From assembly GCA_905480055.1 (NCBI GenBank), contig CAJQOW010000028.1, forward strand, positions 1 to 7,317: a stretch of 7,317 bases of DNA. Direction: 5' to 3'. Made by a program: the position numbers and the translations under genes. The DNA is from an uncultured Acidimicrobiia bacterium (GTDB taxonomy: Bacteria; Actinomycetota; Acidimicrobiia; UBA5794). The notes under the pieces were generated by a model. The model saw only the letters and a program-made list of their open reading frames with translations, ran no database searches and was not told the DNA's origin. This document shows, one piece after another, positions 6,511 through 7,317 of this stretch. Positions within the stretch are counted from its first letter, which is position 1, and each line of letters starts with the position of its first letter.

Positions 6511-6517
6511 CCTACTC

Positions 6518-6530
6518 GGTACCGGGTACT
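6518..6530. repeat. Additional GTAC units after the dehydrogenase stop
   Basis: GGTACC followed directly by GGGTACT lies seven bases from the dehydrogenase stop codon (minus strand, 6538-6540). It adds further GTAC units to copy 2, so the sequence just after this stop is also GTACC-rich, as it is after the ATPase stop. Confidence 0.45.
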
Positions 6531-6537
6531 CCTCGCG

Positions 6538-7317
6538 CTAGGCGAGGATCTGCTCGATCACCTTCATGTTCGCGACGGCGTCGCTCGGGTCCACGGGGAC
6601 GGGCGTGTCATCGAGGATCGACTGGGCGAAGAGCTCGGCCTGGATCGTGTACTGGTTCGCAGGGGGAAACACCACGGTTTCGGTTGCGGCTGCAAGCGGC
6701 GGCTCGCCACCTGCGGTCACGGAGATCCGAGTGTCAACGCCCGGAGGGATGTTGAACGGGATGTCGATCTCGATCCGGCCTCCGGTGCCCACGATGTGGA
6801 CCCGCTGGAAGTCCTCTCCCCGCGTCGTGCACGTGAAGCTCGACTGTCCCCCGCCGGGGAAACCCAGAACCGCAGATGTCAGGGTGTCGATACCCATTTC
6901 GGCGTCCCTGCGCACCACCGAGTCGATCACTGACGGTTCGCTATCGAACACCAGCCTCGAGAGGTTGATGTTGTAGCTGCCAATGTCCATGATCGCTCCG
7001 CCACCGTTCTCGACGCGATTGCGGATGTTGCCCGGATCGTCGTTGAAGTAGCTGAAGAAGCTGTGCACGGCTTGGACGTCTCCGATGGCACCGGACCGCA
7101 CCAGTCGGATCGCTTCCACCCACGTTGGATGGTGGCGGTACATGAAGGCTTCCTGGAGTTTGACGCCAGCCTCAGCGCAAGCATCCACCATCTCCTGGGC
7201 CTGGGCAGCGGTCATCGCGAGAGGTTTCTCGCACAGGATGTGCTTGCCTGCGGCGGCAGCACGGAACGTCCACTCGGCATGGAGGTCATTGGGCAGCGGG
7301 ATGTAGATGGCATCGAC
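6538..7317 (-). CDS. Gfo/Idh/MocA-family NAD(P)-dependent sugar dehydrogenase, N-terminus beyond the window
   Basis: The last 259 residues are visible; the frame is open to the right edge, and roughly 70 residues with the Rossmann GxGxx motif should lie beyond it. The visible part begins with VDAIYIPLPNDLH, then GKHILCEKPLA (family EKP motif, its Lys being residue 31 of the visible part), EAFMYRHHP, and GGGAIMDIGSYNINLSR (D111, Y115). A Tyr in D-I-G-x-Y, as in glucose-fructose oxidoreductase, D-xylose dehydrogenase and dihydrodiol dehydrogenase relatives, contrasts with the His of many other members. The C-terminal half is the alpha/beta dimerisation and substrate domain and ends at VIEQILA, as usual for the family. 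Such enzymes oxidise or reduce sugars and cyclitols in the cytoplasm. The substrate is not determined by sequence; a pentose is attractive because of the XylF-like importer about 0.7 kb away, but the two are on opposite strands. Confidence 0.88.
   Translation of the reverse strand, partial: VDAIYIPLPNDLHAEWTFRAAAAGKHILCEKPLAMTAAQAQEMVDACAEAGVKLQEAFMYRHHPTWVEAIRLVRSGAIGDVQAVHSFFSYFNDDPGNIRNRVENGGGAIMDIGSYNINLSRLVFDSEPSVIDSVVRRDAEMGIDTLTSAVLGFPGGGQSSFTCTTRGEDFQRVHIVGTGGRIEIDIPFNIPPGVDTRISVTAGGEPPLAAATETVVFPPANQYTIQAELFAQSILDDTPVPVDPSDAVANMKVIEQILA

Noticed and set aside
5825..6530. CRISPR array or transposon ends formed by the GTACC repeats
   Set aside because: There is no regular spacing, no uniform repeat length, no cas gene or transposase, and the copies are direct rather than terminal inverted repeats.
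6342..6976. Plus-strand open frames opposite the dehydrogenase
   Set aside because: They lie antisense to conserved Gfo/Idh/MocA motifs, with compositionally biased translations.

Overview
This is a high-G+C stretch with tightly packed genes and Shine-Dalgarno-type starts. It most likely comes from an actinobacterium. The pointers are the G+C content, GTG and TTG starts, lipoprotein signal peptides and the Thr/Glu-rich linker after the lipid-anchored cysteine of the sugar-binding protein. My best guess within the phylum is an Acidimicrobiia-like lineage, but that is inference from sequence style. No rRNA, tRNA, transposase, integrase or CRISPR array is visible.

Left part (minus strand, 1-2231): a two-gene operon. 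A predicted secreted or lipid-anchored vanadium-dependent haloperoxidase-type enzyme (PAP2 fold, full vanadate-binding signature) is followed by an FG-GAP/VCBS (CRTAC1-like) lipoprotein. The second gene appears to start at a GTG that overlaps the stop of the first (GTGA), and it runs off the left edge. The pair looks like a translationally coupled exported enzyme plus a cell-surface beta-propeller protein.

Centre (plus strand, 2443-5827): a complete sugar ABC importer of the xylose/ribose type, transcribed divergently from the haloperoxidase. The order is a XylF-like binding lipoprotein, a XylH-like permease and a single-domain ATPase. The permease and ATPase overlap by ATGA. A 13-bp hairpin between the first two genes would let the binding protein be made in excess. 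The 211-bp divergent region holds several inverted repeats that could be operators, but no regulator gene is in the window.

Right part (minus strand, 5911-7317): a small split-barrel flavin/PPOX-family protein and, upstream of it, a Gfo/Idh/MocA-type NAD(P)-dependent sugar dehydrogenase whose N-terminus lies beyond the right edge. The spaces after both the ATPase and the dehydrogenase stop codons carry GTACC-rich repeats, which bracket the PPOX gene.

Functionally, the importer and the dehydrogenase could form part of a pentose uptake and oxidation locus. The haloperoxidase pair may be unrelated to it, sharing only the divergent control region. Most genes belong to recognisable families. The most noteworthy items are the coupled haloperoxidase/VCBS pair, the single-domain ATPase in a xylose-type system, and the GTACC repeat element.
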